NCBI GenBank assembly: GCA_000980705.1
Contig: LBCK01000019.1
Span: 1 to 6,416 of the forward strand
Origin: Ruminococcus sp. UNK.MGS-30
GTDB lineage: Bacteria > Bacillota > Clostridia > Oscillospirales > Ruminococcaceae
Direction: 5' to 3'
DNA length: 6,416 nucleotides
Numbering within the stretch: the stretch's first letter is position 1; each line of letters begins with the position of its first letter. Positions 5,011 to 6,416 of the stretch are shown piece after piece. The notes under the pieces were generated by a model. It was not told the origin of the DNA, ran no database searches, and saw only the letters and a list, made by a program, of their open reading frames with translations. The position numbers and the translations under genes are program-made.

Positions 5011-6174
5011 CAAGATGTGTGTGATCACATCGACCGTCCACCCGTTGCCAATACACTTGTACCGCTGGGTATTGGAAATGCCTGCGGTATAGTTGTCGGG
5101 AAGAGTCTGCAAACGCTCCGCTTCGACAGGCGTGAGCTTGCGTATCACATAGTCCCCGTCAGGCAGATCAATCTTATATAGACCTGTCTTAGCACCCTGA
5201 CCGCCACCGTTGGCAGAAAGTGTAACAGACTTGCCGACAACAGAATAAATACGCTGTCCCTGTCCGCCCTTGCCATACTGTCCGACACGGACGGGAGAGC
5301 ATACAAGCGAATCTTTCTGCACCGTAGTTAGGCAGTTGGATTTACCGTCCTCACGAAATTCGATATGCTGTTCGGTCTTTTCGCCGTCAACATATCGTCC
5401 ACGCTGGGCGGCTCCCATAGGCATAGCGACCGCAGTAGTACCGCCGTTGAAGCCTGAATTTTTGATGATCGTTGCTTCACCGTACTTATGATAGCCTGCC
5501 ATGACGGTACGGGACTTGTCCGTACCCTGATATGTATTGATCGGGATAGGCTCTGCGACCATTGTCCGCTGCTTACGTTCAAGGGTGTTATACAGCACAG
5601 CACCGTCATAAGAAGCGGTCATACAGTAGGACTTGTCCTGCCACGGCAGACCGCTTTCAAGCACATCTTTCAGTAAAATGCCCTTATCTTCCGGGAAAGA
5701 AGTAAAAGGTATATTCGTCCAGTAACAGCGCTTTCTGTTTTGTGCCGATACAAGTGCAGAGTTTATCATGATAGGTTCTACACCGAGAACCCTTGTGATC
5801 TCGTCCTTAATACACTGATGAACGGAGTAGTTGTTTTCGTAGAGGAAATACTTACAGCCTGATTCCTCTAAGGCTCTCACATACTCCTTAAAGAGCCTGA
5901 ATCCTTCACCGTTACAGTCTACCTCTCTGTCCTTTTTGGCAATGCTCCAGTAAGTACAGGGCGAACCGCCGAGCAGAAGGTCATACCCCTGAAACTGCGT
6001 AAAATCGCCGTCATAAACATTCCCGTGATGAACGATTACGGGGAAATTGCGCTTTGAGACCGTGACGGCATACTTGTCGATCTCAAACGCATCATAGCAT
6101 TCCACGGGAATGCCAGCCCTTTGCAGAGCCAGCATACCGCAGGAGATACCGTCAAATAAACTGAGTACCTTCAT
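4990..6174 (-). CDS. DNA (cytosine-5-)-methyltransferase
   Basis: The protein (394 residues) transfers a methyl group from S-adenosylmethionine to C5 of cytosine in DNA. The conserved motifs appear in order: motif I LSLFDGISCG (4-13), motif IV GGSPCTYWS with catalytic C73, motif VI YENNYS (E113; ENN in place of the usual ENV), motif VIII QNRKRCYW (145-152), and motifs IX/X at RKLTPVEAERLQTLPDNYT (345-363) and GNGWT (376-380). The variable region (~155-345) would read the target sequence and contains three spaced KSxxT-like units (near 220, 278 and 315). The start is fixed by motif I at residue 4; the ribosome site is weak (GAGAGAG about 10 bases upstream). No cognate restriction enzyme is next to it, so an orphan or protective role is likely. 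It is the first complete gene of the operon. Confidence 0.95.
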   Translation of the reverse strand: MKVLSLFDGISCGMLALQRAGIPVECYDAFEIDKYAVTVSKRNFPVIVHHGNVYDGDFTQFQGYDLLLGGSPCTYWSIAKKDREVDCNGEGFRLFKEYVRALEESGCKYFLYENNYSVHQCIKDEITRVLGVEPIMINSALVSAQNRKRCYWTNIPFTSFPEDKGILLKDVLESGLPWQDKSYCMTASYDGAVLYNTLERKQRTMVAEPIPINTYQGTDKSRTVMAGYHKYGEATIIKNSGFNGGTTAVAMPMGAAQRGRYVDGEKTEQHIEFREDGKSNCLTTVQKDSLVCSPVRVGQYGKGGQGQRIYSVVGKSVTLSANGGGQGAKTGLYKIDLPDGDYVIRKLTPVEAERLQTLPDNYTAGISNTQRYKCIGNGWTVDVITHILGGLHDA

Positions 6175-6229
6175 TAGACAAATTCTCTCTCTTTTCTCAT
6201 TGTCTTATGTTGTTTGTTCTGTTGTCGGG

Positions 6230-6256
6230 AACTTTGAATCCACTGGGTTCAAAGTT
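6230..6256. promoter_or_regulatory. Strong intergenic hairpin upstream of the methyltransferase
   Basis: AACTTTGAA (6230-6238) and TTCAAAGTT (6248-6256) are exact inverted copies. On the plus strand the stem extends through TCC/GGG (one G-U pair) to a 3-base loop, giving 12 pairs. On the minus strand one inner C-A mismatch occurs. Neither side is followed by a good T-run, so it is not a convincing terminator. It lies 3 bases after the stop of the truncated acidic ORF and about 55 bases before the methyltransferase start. It could be an operator, an RNA-processing or attenuation element, or a recombination site. Confidence 0.5.
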
Positions 6257-6258
6257 GA

Positions 6259-6321
6259 TTATTCTTCGTAGTAGTCATCAAAAAGATCGTTGTAGTTCTC
6301 CTGAAGCTCCTCAAACTCTGG
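6259..6321 (-). pseudogene. C-terminal fragment of a small acidic protein, cut by the right IS
   Basis: Reading left from the IS boundary, 20 codons encode PEFEELQENY followed by NDLFDDYYEE, then TAA (6261-6259). The composition (Glu, Asp, Tyr, Phe) is typical of a true protein tail, and the frame ends naturally 84 bases before the methyltransferase start. The frame continues open into the IS, where it becomes Phe/Ser-rich, which is not native. The gene was probably the next member upstream in the same operon, and the IS insertion would have separated the operon from its original promoter. The family cannot be named from 20 residues. Confidence 0.6.
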
Positions 6322-6337
6322 TGTTATACTAAAAAAG

Positions 6338-6366
6338 TAGACAAGGGAAAAGAAAAGTAGTATAAT
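6338..6366 (+). promoter_or_regulatory. Promoter of the IS transposase gene
   Basis: TAGACA (6338-6343, one mismatch to TTGACA) and TATAAT (6361-6366) are separated by 17 bases. The -35 hexamer is part of the terminal repeat core AAAGTAGACA, so transposase binding to the IS end could repress its own promoter, a common IS design (inference). Confidence 0.65.
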
Positions 6367-6405
6367 AAAAGAAAACACGAAAGAAGAAAAACCAAGGAGG
6401 AAAAA

Positions 6406-6416
6406 ATGACAAACAA
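6406..6416 (+). CDS. IS transposase OrfA, first codons only
   Basis: ATG at 6406 has an excellent ribosome site AAGGAGG (6394-6400) 5 bases upstream and a promoter at 6338-6366. Only Met-Thr-Asn and part of a fourth codon are in the window. The identity as OrfA of an IS3-type element comes from its place 84 bases inside the IS end, not from the protein sequence. Confidence 0.55.

Larger units (their letters stand above)
6322..6416 (+). mobile_element. Left end of an IS3-family insertion sequence (partial)
   Basis: The element begins with TGTTATACTAAAAAAGTAG at 6322, a TG-starting end. It shares 22 of 27 bases (6331-6357) with the reverse complement of the IS end at 58-84. It contains a promoter, a ribosome binding site and a transposase start codon 84 bases from the tip, the usual IS3 architecture. 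The orientation is the same as the IS at the window start. The rest lies outside the window. Confidence 0.7.

Noticed and set aside
4990..6174. Complete restriction-modification system
   Set aside because: No restriction endonuclease or Vsr-like nuclease is found beside the methyltransferase in the window.
6245..6256. tRNA T-arm-like sequence GGGTTCAAAGTT
   Set aside because: No acceptor, D or anticodon stems are found around it; the bases are explained by the simple hairpin.

Overview
The window looks like accessory, mobile-element DNA from a gut-type Firmicute, probably a Clostridia/Ruminococcus relative. This is inferred from strong AGGAGG-type ribosome binding sites, a consensus SigA promoter, IS3-family ends, and a gene set (TopB, C5 methyltransferase, PAPS-reductase-like protein) that is common in conjugative elements of that group. 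No species can be named from the sequence alone.

Layout: both window edges lie inside IS3-like elements in the same (+) orientation. Bases 1-96 (or 1-109) hold the last 17 codons of a DDE transposase and the right IS end. Bases 6322-6416 hold a left IS end with promoter, ribosome binding site and the first codons of a transposase ORF. Between them are about 6.2 kb of non-IS DNA, cut at both sides: a type IA topoisomerase gene (topB, minus strand) has lost its 3' half, and a small acidic ORF (minus strand) has kept only its last 20 codons.

Inside this segment the minus strand carries a compact operon in the order C5-cytosine methyltransferase, PAPS-reductase-like ATP pyrophosphatase, a fibronectin-III/beta-barrel-like cysteine-rich protein, and a small membrane-anchored acidic protein with a C-terminal winged-helix-like domain. 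The first two junctions are 8-base start/stop overlaps of the same form (ATGYTTGA), and the third gap is 20 bases, so the four genes are probably expressed together. A hairpin sits on the first junction and would cover the Shine-Dalgarno of the second gene. topB lies farther along on the same strand.

Between the operon and topB, on the opposite strand, sits a single AAA ATPase/DUF4143 gene with its own extended -10 promoter and terminator-like hairpins. It is bracketed by two related 38-base elements, each with an internal inverted repeat, one of which overlaps the promoter. It reads as a self-contained cassette placed into an otherwise minus-strand gene array.

Most notable points: the bracketed ATPase cassette; the methyltransferase/PAPS-reductase-like operon with two poorly characterised partners as a possible DNA-modification or anti-restriction module; and the direct-orientation IS ends, which suggest a composite transposon, an IS-derived circle, or a contig broken in a repeated IS.
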